A stretch of DNA of 64,000 nt from Roseburia sp. (GCA_023664265.1 JAMPFV010000001.1:119392-183391), one strand, 5' to 3'; positions 42,151-50,956 are shown, counted from the first letter of the stretch. The notes: a model not told the origin generated them from the letters alone. Numbers and translations: made by a program.

Positions 42151-43468
42151 ACAGTTTTGTCTCGACGAAAATCGCATAGATGGCCTTGATGGCATTCTCA
42201 AAATCACTGTTGGCCACACCGATAATGATGTTCAACTCGCTTGAGCCCTGGTCAATCATTCGGACATTGATGTTTGCGTGCGCAAGCGCGGCGAAAATCC
42301 TTCCAGCCGTCCCCCGCTGCGCCTTCATACCGCGTCCGACCACCGCAATCAGCGCCAAATCCGACTGAATGTCGATGCTGTCGGGGCTTACCGCCTTGTT
42401 GATTCCGGAGAGAATGTTCTGCTCCTTGTTCTCAAACTCGGACTGATGCACCATAACGCTCAGGGTGTCGATTCCCGACGGCATATGCTCGAAGGAAATC
42501 CCGTACTCCTCAAACACCTGAAGCACCTTTCTCCCAAAGCCAATCTCGGAGTTCATCATATCCTTCTCAATCGTGATGGAGGCAAAGCCCTTCTTGCCTG
42601 CGATACCGGTAATCACATACTTCGACTTCTGGATGGTGTGCCCCACAATCCATGTCCCCTCGTCCTCCGGCGCGTTGGTGTTTCGGATATTGACGGGAAT
42701 CCCCGCCTTTCTCACGGGGAAAATCGCGTCCTCATGGAGCACGTTGACACCCATGTAGGAAAGCTCGCGCATCTCCGCGTAGGTGATCATCTCGATACCC
42801 TGCGGGTTCTCGATAATGCGGGGATCTGCAATCAGAAAGCCCGAGACGTCCGTCCAGTTCTCGTATACATCCGCCTGAACCGCCTTGGCCACAATGGAGC
42901 CTGTAATATCGGAACCGCCGCGCGAGAAAGTCTTGACCCTGCCGTCGCCCATCGCACCGTAAAAACCGGGAATAACCGCGTGCTCCACGCCCTCAAGCCG
43001 CTTGGAGAGCAGCACGTTGGTCAGCTCCGCGTCAAACACGCCCGCCTCGTTAAAGCGAATCGCCTCCGCGGGGTCGATAAACTCAAAGCCCAGATAATTC
43101 GCCATAATGATGCCGTTCAGGTATTCTCCGCGGCTTGCGGCGTAATCGCTGCCGATTTTCTTCTTGAAGTTGTCAATAATCCTGCCAAATTCCCCCGTGA
43201 GGTCAAGGTCGAGCCCCAAGCCGTCGATAATCTCCTGATACCGCTTCTCGATCGCCGTCATCTCGTCCATGAAATTATGGTCCTTTTCCGCCTGCGCATA
43301 GCACGCGTAGAGCATATCCGTCACCTTGGTGTCCTTGTCAAAGCGTTTGCCCGGCGCGGAGGGAACCACGAACCTCCTGTCCGCGTCCGCGTGAATGATA
43401 TTGCCCACCTTCTGAAACTGCTCCGCGCTGGCCAGCGAGCTTCCTCCAAACTTAACAACCTTTTTCAT
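42149..43468 (-). CDS. Aspartate kinase
   Basis: 439 residues. The N-terminal K-K-V-V-K-F-G-G-S-S-L is the kinase signature, and S-R-G-G-S-D-I-T-G-S the second. The C-terminal third has paired ACT domains (about 300-439) for feedback control. It phosphorylates aspartate at the head of the threonine, methionine and lysine pathways. ATG at 43468 follows GGAG; an ATG four codons earlier is less well placed. It is the third gene of the PheB-like/hom/aspartokinase operon, so a threonine-pathway isoenzyme is likely. Confidence 0.95.
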   Translation of the reverse strand: MKKVVKFGGSSLASAEQFQKVGNIIHADADRRFVVPSAPGKRFDKDTKVTDMLYACYAQAEKDHNFMDEMTAIEKRYQEIIDGLGLDLDLTGEFGRIIDNFKKKIGSDYAASRGEYLNGIIMANYLGFEFIDPAEAIRFNEAGVFDAELTNVLLSKRLEGVEHAVIPGFYGAMGDGRVKTFSRGGSDITGSIVAKAVQADVYENWTDVSGFLIADPRIIENPQGIEMITYAEMRELSYMGVNVLHEDAIFPVRKAGIPVNIRNTNAPEDEGTWIVGHTIQKSKYVITGIAGKKGFASITIEKDMMNSEIGFGRKVLQVFEEYGISFEHMPSGIDTLSVMVHQSEFENKEQNILSGINKAVSPDSIDIQSDLALIAVVGRGMKAQRGTAGRIFAALAHANINVRMIDQGSSELNIIIGVANSDFENAIKAIYAIFVETKL

Positions 43469-43496
43469 AACTGTCTCCATTCGTCCTCTCTATAAT

Positions 43497-44699
43497 TTAA
43501 TCTACTCGAATCATTCCGATGATGTTCCTGAGCTTCCCAGCCTTTTCCCTGTATTCCGCCTCGGTAAGCTCGGACGTGATAAAGCCGCTCTCGCCGTCCA
43601 CCACGCCGCAGATCATCTCCACATCGCCAAAGACGTCCCGAATCTGCGCCTCGTCCGCGTCCGCGACGCGCACAAAGAAGCGTCTCACCGCGCCGTCAAT
43701 CGGGGAAAGTTCGAGCTTCTCGCTGTCCCACTTGACTGCCAGATTTTTCCCGAGGTGCCTTGCGCAGTCCAGCACATCCGACACGACCGCGCTGGCCGTC
43801 GCAAGCTTTCCCGCGCCCTTTCCATAATACATCGTCTCGCCGCCCATATTGCAGTTGACGAGAATCGCGTTGAACACGCCGCTCACCGCGTAGAGCGGAT
43901 TCTCGGGATATACGACGAACGGTGCGACGATCGCATAGTATTTATCGCCCTTCTTCATGCTCTTTGCGAACAGCTTGATCGTCGCGCCCAGCTTTTTCGT
44001 GTACGCGAAGTCCTTGTCCGTAATCGCCGTGATTCCCTCTATCATAATGTCGGAGAAGTCCACGTTCTTTCCGTAGGCGAGGGAGGTCAGAATCGCAATC
44101 TTCCTGCCCGCGTCATGTCCGAGAATGTCCGCGTCGGGGTTCTTCTCCGCGTAGCCCTTCTCCTGCGCCCGCTTCAGCACGTCGTCAAACGCCAGCCCCT
44201 CGTTCTCCATCTTCGTCAGAATGTAGTTGGTCGTGCCATTCAGGATTCCCGTGATGGAGCGCACCTCCTCCTGCGCAAGGGAAGTCCGCAGGGGACGGAT
44301 AATCGGAATGCCGCCGCCGACGCTGGCCTCGAACAGATAGCTGCAATGATGCGCCTTGGCAATCTGTAACAGCTCCGGTCCGAACTTCTCCACCACGGCC
44401 TTGTTGGAGGTGCAGACGCTCTTTCCTCTCTCCAGCGCGCTCTTGGTGAAATCATATGCCGGATGCTCCCCGCCCATGGTCTCGCAGACAATCGCGACCT
44501 CCAGATCCTCAAGAATATCCTTGATGTCGTGCACGAGCACCTCCTGAACGGGGTCGTCCTCAAACTCCCGCAGGTCGAGCACATATTTCACCTGTACCTC
44601 GTCCTCAAGCTTGCTCTGAATCACGGCGCTGTTCCTGCGCAGTACCTCAAACACGCCGCTCCCGACCGTACCATATCCCAAAATCGCTACCTTTACCAT
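43497..44699 (-). CDS. hom: Homoserine dehydrogenase
   Basis: 400 residues. The Rossmann motif is G-Y-G-T-V-G-S-G near the N-terminus, followed by the family segment G-I-L-N-G-T-T-N-Y-I-L-T-K-M. A short C-terminal ACT-like domain is present. It reduces aspartate semialdehyde to homoserine with NAD(P)H. It lies between the ACT regulator and aspartokinase with short gaps, so it forms part of a threonine/methionine biosynthetic operon. Confidence 0.96.
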   Translation of the reverse strand: MVKVAILGYGTVGSGVFEVLRRNSAVIQSKLEDEVQVKYVLDLREFEDDPVQEVLVHDIKDILEDLEVAIVCETMGGEHPAYDFTKSALERGKSVCTSNKAVVEKFGPELLQIAKAHHCSYLFEASVGGGIPIIRPLRTSLAQEEVRSITGILNGTTNYILTKMENEGLAFDDVLKRAQEKGYAEKNPDADILGHDAGRKIAILTSLAYGKNVDFSDIMIEGITAITDKDFAYTKKLGATIKLFAKSMKKGDKYYAIVAPFVVYPENPLYAVSGVFNAILVNCNMGGETMYYGKGAGKLATASAVVSDVLDCARHLGKNLAVKWDSEKLELSPIDGAVRRFFVRVADADEAQIRDVFGDVEMICGVVDGESGFITSELTEAEYREKAGKLRNIIGMIRVD

Positions 44700-44740
44700 T
44701 CTTTAACGTCCTCCTCATCCTCTTTTCCCGTCTGTGCGGT

Positions 44741-45190
44741 TTATTCCCTCGCCAGCACCTTGACATTGTGCACGCCGGCCCGCTTCTCCATCTCCGATAT
44801 CATCTCCGACACATCCCCTGTCGTGTCCAAGATCTGTATGCTCAGCGAGAGCGAGGCAATCCCGTTGATGGGAATCGTCTGATGTATCGTCAGGATATTG
44901 GCCCCAAACCTCGCCACAATCCGCAGTACATCCGACAAAAGCCCCGGCTCATCATCCATCCGGCAGGACAGCGTCAGCGTCGTGCCCTTCGTCGAATCGT
45001 GGAAGGGAAAAATATCTTCCTTATACTTATAATAGGAGCTCCTGCTGATACCCACTCTGTCAGCGGCCTCCTGAACGGAGGACGCCCGCTGTGTCTCCAG
45101 CAGGCGGTTCACCTCCACCACCTTCAGCAGGACCTCCGGCAGCGCCTTTTTCCTGACAACATAGTAGGCTGTCTCTGTTTCCTTTTCCAT
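44741..45190 (-). CDS. PheB-like ACT-domain protein
   Basis: 149 residues. An N-terminal helix-turn-helix-like region (V-Q-E-A-A-D-R-V-G-I-S-R-S-S-Y-Y-K-Y, about 35-55) is followed by an ACT domain (about 70-149) with D-E-P-G-L-L-S-D-V. This matches the UPF0735/PheB family, thought to regulate aspartate- or aromatic-family genes by binding amino acids. It heads the operon with hom and aspartokinase. The start at 45190 fits the family N-terminus but its ribosome binding site is weak. Confidence 0.9.
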   Translation of the reverse strand: MEKETETAYYVVRKKALPEVLLKVVEVNRLLETQRASSVQEAADRVGISRSSYYKYKEDIFPFHDSTKGTTLTLSCRMDDEPGLLSDVLRIVARFGANILTIHQTIPINGIASLSLSIQILDTTGDVSEMISEMEKRAGVHNVKVLARE

Positions 45191-45270
45191 CTTATACCAT
45201 GCCCTTCCCGGCCTGAACATATCTGATTGAGTGTTTTTCTGACAAGCACATTTGTGCGTCAACGCAATAC

Positions 45271-45299
45271 ATATTATCATAACCGCCCGAAAAATGCAA
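45271..45299 (-). promoter_or_regulatory. Promoter of the threonine-pathway operon
   Basis: On the minus strand TTGCAT (45299-45294) and TAATAT (45276-45271) are spaced by 17 bases. A TG pair upstream of the -10 adds support. Confidence 0.65.
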
Positions 45300-45343
45300 C
45301 CCCGATTTTTATATACCGAAGGATATACCGAAAAGCTTCCTCA

Positions 45344-47767
45344 CTAATCCACCTTCAAAATCAGCTCCAGCACCCGTCTTGCGCAGATTTCCATGTCCCC
45401 GCGCGTCAGGACGCCCTTCTCCAGCGCCTCCGCCAGGCGCTCCGGAAAGCCGGTCGCCATCTTGATGTCATTTCCCGCCTTGACCTCCTTGTAGTGCTCG
45501 CCGTTCGTCCACCAGTCGGTCGTCACCACGCCGTCAAAGCCCCACTCGCCGCGCAGGATGTCCTCCAAAAGCTCCCGATTCTCCGAGGCTCTGCGGCCAT
45601 TGATAATGTTGTAGGCGGACATGACGGCCCACGGCTCCGCCTCCCTGACAATGATTTCAAAGGTCTTTAAATAGATTTCCCGAATCGCGCGCTCGGACGC
45701 CCGCGAATCGCTGTTCTTGCGGTTTGTCTCCTTATTATTCAGGGCAAAATGCTTCACTGTGGCGCCCACATGATTGCTCTGGATGCCGCGAACCATCGCC
45801 GCCGCAAGCTTTCCCGCAAGGAATGGGTCCTCCGAGTAATACTCAAAATTCCGCCCGCAGAGAGGGCTTCTGTGAATATTGACGGCAGGCGCAAGCCACA
45901 CCGCGATGTTGTTCTCCTTGACCTCCGCGCCTCCGGCCTCCCCGACGCGCTCCACAAGCTCCTCGTTCCACGAGCACGCAAGCTGCGTTGAGCAGGGCCA
46001 CGCGGTCGTGCACACGCCGCATTCCGGCGCGATGCGAAGCCCTGCGGGGCCGTCCGCCGTCATTATATTCGGCACGCCGTACTCCGGCAGATTTCCCCAG
46101 CCAAAAGTATTGGCAACGCCCGTGTTCGGCTGTCCGCCCAACAGATTTGCCAAATCCTCGTCCGAGAGCTGCGCCATAAACGCCTCCAAGGTAACGCGTC
46201 CCTCCGCCACCTCTTTCAAAAAACGGCGCTGCTGCGCGGGCGTATTCGCCCACAAATGATAGCGTTTCCCCGCCCTTACCGCGGGCGCAAAGCCCTCCGC
46301 CTCCGCGACGGGAAGCGGCACAAGCGCGTTGGCGTCTGTCTCGACAGGCGTCGTCAACGGCAGCTCCTCATAGCTTCCGTCCGCGAGCAGCCTCTTTTTG
46401 AGGCTTGTGGGCGCGCACTTTTTCGCAAGCTGCCGCACCACCGTGTCCTCCTGCACCACATAGCGGTAGGACAGCTCCGCCGTATCGCGCACCGACACCC
46501 CGACGAAGAAGTGATACTCCCCCTTTTCCAGAATATACGCCGATTCCTTTATCTTCCCGAGATCGTCATAGGACGCCATGTCGTCAATGCACCACGACAG
46601 CACAATGCTCTGGCTCTCTCCCGTCTGCAGCAGCCTTGTCTTTTGGAAGGCCGCAAGCTGTCGCGCGGGCTTTCCAAGTACGCCCTGCGGCGCGCCAAAA
46701 TAGGCCTGCACGACCTCCTTTCCCGCCGTTTTCCCGATATTGGTGACCACGACGGGCACGTAAATCCTGTCCTTCTCCGCATAGGCCGCCCCCGCATTCA
46801 GCGAAAAGTCCGTATAGGAAAGCCCGAAGCCGAACGGATAGTTCACCCGCTTATCGGCATCGGGAATCGTCTCAAAATAGCGGTAGCCCACATAGATATC
46901 CTCCGTGTAATCCACGAACCGTTCCGACTCGTGGAACGTCTCCGTGGAGGGATAATCCGCCAGCTCCCGCGCGAAGGTATCCACGAGCTTTCCGCTCGGA
47001 CTGCCCTCTCCCATCAACAGCTCCGCCGCCGCAAGTCCGCCCTCGATGCCGCCCTGCCACGCCATCAGCACCGCCTGAATGCGTGGATTGTCGTGGAACC
47101 AGCAGGAATCCACCATTCCCCCGACATTCATCACAACGATCACCTTGGGGAAGTCCGCCGCCACGGCCTCCACCATCGCCCGCTCCGCATGGGTCAGGCA
47201 AAAATCGCCCTCCTCGAAGATTTCCGCCGAGCGCTTTGCCATCTCCTCCTCGCTGCCCCAGATATTTTTGTTCTCCGTGTCCACAATGCTTTTTCTGTCC
47301 CAGCCCTCGCCCGAAAAGCGGCAGATCGCAATCACCGCGGTATCCGTGTAGGCGCGCGCCCGCTTGAGCAGCTCGGCGGAAACCTCCGGCTCTATGGTCA
47401 TTCCCGGGACTCTGCCCGCCTGATACTGCGCCTTTACATTGTCGCGGTAAAACGCCGACAGCTCCTCGAAAATCTGAACCTTGTCCTTTAGCAGGCCAAA
47501 GCCTTCATATAAATTCCGCGCGTAGGAGACCGTCACCTCCCCGCTTCCGCCGCCGCCCCGCACATAGTCAAAGCTCGCCTTTCCAAAGAGCGCAACCCTG
47601 CTGCCCTTTGCAAGCGGGAGCAGATTCCCGTCATTTTTCAGCAGCACCATCCCCTCCTTGGCCGCCTCCTTGGAAAGCGCGATGTGCGCCTTACATGCCG
47701 TCACCTTCTCGCCGTTTTCTCCCAACGGAATGTTAGGCTGATACTGTACCCGTGTCCATTTCTGCAT
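45344..47767 (-). CDS. Glycoside hydrolase family 3 enzyme with swapped domain order
   Basis: 807 residues, cytoplasmic (no signal). The protein begins with the alpha/beta sandwich domain that is normally C-terminal in family 3 (about 25-260: E-G-M-V-L-L-K-N-D-G and F-G-K). A fibronectin-type III-like domain follows (about 320-400). It ends with the barrel domain that is normally N-terminal (about 520-807: N-I-M-T-A-D-G-P-A-G-L-R, V-K-H-F-A-L-N-N, and V-V-T-T-D-W-W with the nucleophile Asp). Inverted order is known from Butyrivibrio and Ruminococcus beta-glucosidases. The sugar specificity is not determined. Confidence 0.93.
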   Translation of the reverse strand: MQKWTRVQYQPNIPLGENGEKVTACKAHIALSKEAAKEGMVLLKNDGNLLPLAKGSRVALFGKASFDYVRGGGGSGEVTVSYARNLYEGFGLLKDKVQIFEELSAFYRDNVKAQYQAGRVPGMTIEPEVSAELLKRARAYTDTAVIAICRFSGEGWDRKSIVDTENKNIWGSEEEMAKRSAEIFEEGDFCLTHAERAMVEAVAADFPKVIVVMNVGGMVDSCWFHDNPRIQAVLMAWQGGIEGGLAAAELLMGEGSPSGKLVDTFARELADYPSTETFHESERFVDYTEDIYVGYRYFETIPDADKRVNYPFGFGLSYTDFSLNAGAAYAEKDRIYVPVVVTNIGKTAGKEVVQAYFGAPQGVLGKPARQLAAFQKTRLLQTGESQSIVLSWCIDDMASYDDLGKIKESAYILEKGEYHFFVGVSVRDTAELSYRYVVQEDTVVRQLAKKCAPTSLKKRLLADGSYEELPLTTPVETDANALVPLPVAEAEGFAPAVRAGKRYHLWANTPAQQRRFLKEVAEGRVTLEAFMAQLSDEDLANLLGGQPNTGVANTFGWGNLPEYGVPNIMTADGPAGLRIAPECGVCTTAWPCSTQLACSWNEELVERVGEAGGAEVKENNIAVWLAPAVNIHRSPLCGRNFEYYSEDPFLAGKLAAAMVRGIQSNHVGATVKHFALNNKETNRKNSDSRASERAIREIYLKTFEIIVREAEPWAVMSAYNIINGRRASENRELLEDILRGEWGFDGVVTTDWWTNGEHYKEVKAGNDIKMATGFPERLAEALEKGVLTRGDMEICARRVLELILKVD

Positions 47768-47790
47768 TTGCAATCCCTCCATCTCTGCTC

Positions 47791-47847
47791 AAAAACAATC
47801 GCGGCCGCACAGCTCTCCTGTCGTGTCAAAGAGCTGCACCGCCGCGA
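47791..47847 (-). terminator. Terminator-like hairpin in the GH3 leader
   Basis: On the minus strand CGCGGC-ggTGCAGCTCT pairs with AGAGCTGTG-c-GGCCGCG, followed by ATTGTTTTTG. It lies between the GH3 promoter and its ribosome binding site, about 25 bases before the start codon, so it could act as an attenuator. No antiterminator partner was worked out. Confidence 0.55.
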
Positions 47848-47983
47848 ACCTTCAGGCGAAAACGCCATCCTTTCTGCCTGTCAAAGGATATCGGCCGCCG
47901 CGTGTTCCTCCGGGATATTCTGTGGTTGAACCGAGACACCGGCGATACGTTTCCGCACTCCTCCCGGAACCGATATCACTATT

Positions 47984-48012
47984 ACTATAGCGTAATTCCC
48001 GCCAAAACGCAA
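47984..48012 (-). promoter_or_regulatory. Promoter of the GH3 gene
   Basis: On the minus strand TTGCGT (48012-48007) and TATAGT (47989-47984) are spaced by 17 bases. The leader to the GH3 start is about 210 bases. The -35 box lies just beyond the end of the NUDIX gene. Confidence 0.6.
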
Positions 48013-48017
48013 GTCTC

Positions 48018-48587
48018 TCACGCATGCTGCTCCCGACTCCAAAGATAACAGTATGCCTGCGTCCTCGCCGCGAAGCGCTGCGTCTTGAGCAGCTCGCGCA
48101 TCTGTGCCCTCGTATACCAGCCGGCCTCAATTTCCTCCATTGTCGAGGTGCTGCCACGAAATTCCCCTCTTGCCTTCCCGACAATACAGACATTAATCTC
48201 ATTGCTAAAGCCTACCGCGCTGTAGCTCGGCCCGATGGTATCATTGATTTCATACAGCTCCAGTCCCGTCTCCTCCCACAGCTCGCGCTTCGCGCTCTGC
48301 TCTGGCGCCTCGCCGTCGTCAATCAGTCCCGCAGGAAAATTATACACCCAATCGCCCACCGCCATCCGAAACTCCCTGTTCACCAAGATTTTCTCTCCGC
48401 TCTCATCCGTCGCAATTATGACAACTGCGTCAGGTTTATCGCCGTGGAGCGCCTCGAAGGTCTCCATATCCCGCCTCCGGCTGATAATCTCATATATCTT
48501 CTCTTGGTTGTCAACCGTCTCATATGTAATATCGTACCGCGTGATGAATTTTCCCGCTTCCTTTTTCCGAATCCCTTTAAACTTCAT
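48018..48587 (-). CDS. NUDIX hydrolase (ADP-ribose pyrophosphatase-like)
   Basis: 189 residues. The Nudix box G-L-I-D-D-G-E-A-P-E-Q-S-A-K-R-E-L-W-E-E is complete (about 88-110), with the preceding F-P-A-G. The N-terminal domain and size resemble ADP-ribose or nucleoside-diphosphate-sugar pyrophosphatases. Its ATG overlaps the HEPN stop by four bases (ATGA), so it is translationally coupled to the MNT/HEPN pair, an unusual neighbour for a Nudix gene. Confidence 0.92.
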   Translation of the reverse strand: MKFKGIRKKEAGKFITRYDITYETVDNQEKIYEIISRRRDMETFEALHGDKPDAVVIIATDESGEKILVNREFRMAVGDWVYNFPAGLIDDGEAPEQSAKRELWEETGLELYEINDTIGPSYSAVGFSNEINVCIVGKARGEFRGSTSTMEEIEAGWYTRAQMRELLKTQRFAARTQAYCYLWSREQHA

Positions 48588-48979
48588 TTTTCCTCCAATA
48601 TTTCTCCATATAAATATTCCTCTATCGCCCTGCAGACTTCCTCCGCTATATGGTACTGCTCCTGCGCATCCTGCTTTGATACAATAAAAAAATCATCATA
48701 ATCACAGTTGTTTCTAATCTGGAATGCAGATTGCAGATATTTAGAATATTTCTTTTCAAAAATACCTGTTTTGATGTACGCTTTCTGAAAATAAGCTATA
48801 ACTCCGGCATGCTTTGAAAAATCAACCTTATCTCTTGCCAAAACCGCCCGTACCGCTGAGAAAATCGCATAGTAAGACCGCCCTATGGAATCCTTATATT
48901 TTCCTGCATCCAAGAGCAGCTTTGCCGATTCGAGCCTTTCCCGCGCATTTTCCAGTCTGTGCTTTACGAGACTATCCAA
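48584..48979 (-). CDS. HEPN-domain protein of a MNT/HEPN pair (copy 2, motif altered)
   Basis: 131 residues with a TTG start. It is homologous to the HEPN protein at 29429 (R-S-Y-Y-A-I-F, D-F-S-K-H-A-G-V, Y-I-K-T-G-I-F). In the active-site motif the final His is replaced by Ser (Arg34 ... Ser41), so RNase activity may be lost, although the Arg and the YY pair are kept. It overlaps the MNT gene upstream by eight bases and the NUDIX gene downstream by four. Confidence 0.85.
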   Translation of the reverse strand: MDSLVKHRLENARERLESAKLLLDAGKYKDSIGRSYYAIFSAVRAVLARDKVDFSKHAGVIAYFQKAYIKTGIFEKKYSKYLQSAFQIRNNCDYDDFFIVSKQDAQEQYHIAEEVCRAIEEYLYGEILEEK

Positions 48980-49310
48980 TCCTTTTGCCCTCCTTCAAAA
49001 TATTCCTGTAATAAGGCAGTTTTTCCTTATATTGCTCGAACTCGTCATAGGGAATAACCGACGGGGATACCACCACGTCATTCTCCAAGCCTATATCTGC
49101 CGATATATCCCACACTTTTTTCAGCTTCCGCTGCAACTCCGCCCTGTCACCCTTTACAATCGCGACAATATCTATATCGGAGTACGCATCGTTATCTCCC
49201 CTTGCGCAGGAGCCGTAAAGAAAGATTCCCGTGACATCCATCCCATAAATAATCCGATAACATTCCACCATTTGTTTTGAAATGGTATTTAGTTGTGACA
49301 CCGTACACAT
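48972..49310 (-). CDS. MNT-type nucleotidyltransferase (copy 2)
   Basis: 112 residues. G-S-C-A-R-G-D-N-D-A-Y-S-D-I-D is the complete G-S-x10-D-x-D motif. It shares I-G-L-E-N-D-V and the P-Y-Y-R-N-I-L-K-E-G end with copy 1 (P-F-Y-Q-N-I-R-R-E-G). It should modify its HEPN partner, which starts inside its last codons. It lies 18 bases after the tcdA stop, so it may be transcribed from the tcdA side rather than from its own promoter. No copy of the palindrome found upstream of copy 1 is present here. Confidence 0.88.
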   Translation of the reverse strand: MCTVSQLNTISKQMVECYRIIYGMDVTGIFLYGSCARGDNDAYSDIDIVAIVKGDRAELQRKLKKVWDISADIGLENDVVVSPSVIPYDEFEQYKEKLPYYRNILKEGKRIG

Positions 49311-49328
49311 GTCGCCACCATCCCTTTC

Positions 49329-50078
49329 TCAGAGCGCTCCCCGCACAAGATCGTTCACCACCTCGCCGGCAAGAATCAGCCCCGCCGCGCTTGGCACAAA
49401 GGCGATGCTTCCGGGCGTCTGCCGCTTCCGCACCCTCATATCCTGAACGCCCAAGGGCTCCTGTGCCGGCTCCTGCTCCTCCGGCTGCGGCGTTATCGGC
49501 GGCTCCTGTGAGTAGACGACCTTTAACCGATCGACGCCGCGCTTTTTCAGCTCCCTGCGCATCACCTTCGCCAGCGGGCACACTTTCGTGTCATAGATGT
49601 CCGCCACGCGAAAAGCCGACGCGTCCAGCTTATTTCCCGCGCCCATCGAGCTGATAACCGGCGTCCCTGCCGCCTGCGCACGCAGGATAAGCTCCAGCTT
49701 TCCGGTCACCGTGTCGATTGCGTCCACCACATAATCATACCGGCCAAAGTCAAACTGCCCCGCCGTGTCAGGCCCGTAAAAGACCCTGTGCACATTGACC
49801 ACGGCGTTCGGATTGATCGAGAGGACACGCGCACGCGCCACATCCGCCTTATACTGTCCGATGGTCTCCCACGTCGCGATAATCTGGCGGTTTATGTTCG
49901 TGACGTCCACCTTGTCGCTGTCAATTAAGTCCAGCGTCCCGACGCCGCTTCTTGCCAGCGCCTCGACCACATAGCCGCCCACGCCGCCAATCCCGAACAC
50001 CGCGACCCGCGCCCGCGCAAGACGCTCCATCCCCTGCGCCCCAATCAATCGTTCTGTCCTCGAAAACGGATTCTGCAT
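49329..50078 (-). CDS. tcdA: tRNA threonylcarbamoyladenosine dehydratase (TcdA/CsdL family)
   Basis: 249 residues. The E1-like ATP-binding motif G-I-G-G-V-G-G-Y-V, the D-x-D-K-V-D-V-T-N-I-N-R-Q segment and the C-terminal F-V-P-S-A-A-G-L match TcdA, which cyclises threonylcarbamoyladenosine at tRNA position 37. A Pro/Gln/Glu-rich insertion lies near residues 195-210. It starts after GAGGGAG just beyond the SDR terminator hairpin, so it may have separate transcription. Confidence 0.92.
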   Translation of the reverse strand: MQNPFSRTERLIGAQGMERLARARVAVFGIGGVGGYVVEALARSGVGTLDLIDSDKVDVTNINRQIIATWETIGQYKADVARARVLSINPNAVVNVHRVFYGPDTAGQFDFGRYDYVVDAIDTVTGKLELILRAQAAGTPVISSMGAGNKLDASAFRVADIYDTKVCPLAKVMRRELKKRGVDRLKVVYSQEPPITPQPEEQEPAQEPLGVQDMRVRKRQTPGSIAFVPSAAGLILAGEVVNDLVRGAL

Positions 50079-50090
50079 ACTCCCTCACAC

Positions 50091-50125
50091 AAAAGCCCCA
50101 TAAGAACCTCTCCTTACAGGGCTTT
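50091..50125 (-). terminator. Terminator of the SDR gene
   Basis: On the minus strand AAAGCCC pairs with GGGCTTT across a 20-base loop, ending GCTTTTGTG. It lies between the SDR stop and the tcdA start, so it could also act on a tcdA leader. Confidence 0.55.
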
Positions 50126-50155
50126 ATCCTCTACTGATTTATCTTGTGCGCCGTC

Positions 50156-50956
50156 TTACGGTCTCTGACCCATACCGCCTTCCAAGGTGATGGTCTCGCC
50201 GGTCATATACTTGAAATCCGGAGAGGCAAGCTGTACACAGACACGCCCGATTTCCAGCTCCGCATCGCCATAGTGTCCCGCGGGCGGCATCTTAACATTC
50301 GCCTTGAACGCATCCGGATATGCCTTCTCAAAGTTCTCAAGCTGCGCTGTCCACGCCAACGGGCAGATGATATTGACATTCACGCCGTCCTTCGCCCACT
50401 CTGTCGCCGCAACGCGGGTCAGACCGCGGACGCCCTCCTTGGCCGCCGCATACGCGCACTGTCCGAAGTTGCCAAACAGCCCCGCACCGGACGCGAAGTT
50501 GATGACTGTTCCCTTGGTCTCGACCAGATGCGGATAGCAGGCCTTCATATAATAAAAGGTCGCGTAAAGCCCTGAATACAGCGCCAAGTCAAACTGCTCC
50601 GTCGTGTGCTCGCTGAGCGGCACACCGGAGGCAGATGCCTGCGCATTGTTGATCAGCACGTCAATCCGCCCGAACTTCTCCATCGTCTGACGCACGACCT
50701 CCTCTACCACCGCCTGATTGTCCGCCTTGGCATTCACATCTGCGGCGACCGTGAGCACCTCTATGCCGTAGAGCCGCTCCAGCTCCTCCTTTGCGTCCGC
50801 AAGCTTCTGGACGTTCCGTCCGGTGATAACAATGTTCGCGCCCTCCTTCGCGTATGCGGTCGCAATGCCGTAGCCGATGGAGCCGCAGCGCCCGTCACTC
50901 AATACCGCGCGGCCCGCACCCGTGATAATTGCCGTCTTTCCTGTTAAAAATCCCAT
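50156..50956 (-). CDS. Short-chain dehydrogenase/reductase with extended glycine loop
   Basis: 266 residues. The catalytic Tyr-x3-Lys is Y-A-A-A-K, the Ser is in F-A-S-G-A, and N-N-A and the N-terminal T-G are in place. The cofactor loop is expanded: T-G-A-G-R-A-V-L-S-D-G then G-S-I-G-Y-G-I-A, rather than the usual T-G-x3-G-x-G. The extra residues could alter NAD/NADP choice or gate the cofactor. The substrate is unknown. ATG at 50956 follows GGAGGTG. Confidence 0.88.
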   Translation of the reverse strand: MGFLTGKTAIITGAGRAVLSDGRCGSIGYGIATAYAKEGANIVITGRNVQKLADAKEELERLYGIEVLTVAADVNAKADNQAVVEEVVRQTMEKFGRIDVLINNAQASASGVPLSEHTTEQFDLALYSGLYATFYYMKACYPHLVETKGTVINFASGAGLFGNFGQCAYAAAKEGVRGLTRVAATEWAKDGVNVNIICPLAWTAQLENFEKAYPDAFKANVKMPPAGHYGDAELEIGRVCVQLASPDFKYMTGETITLEGGMGQRP

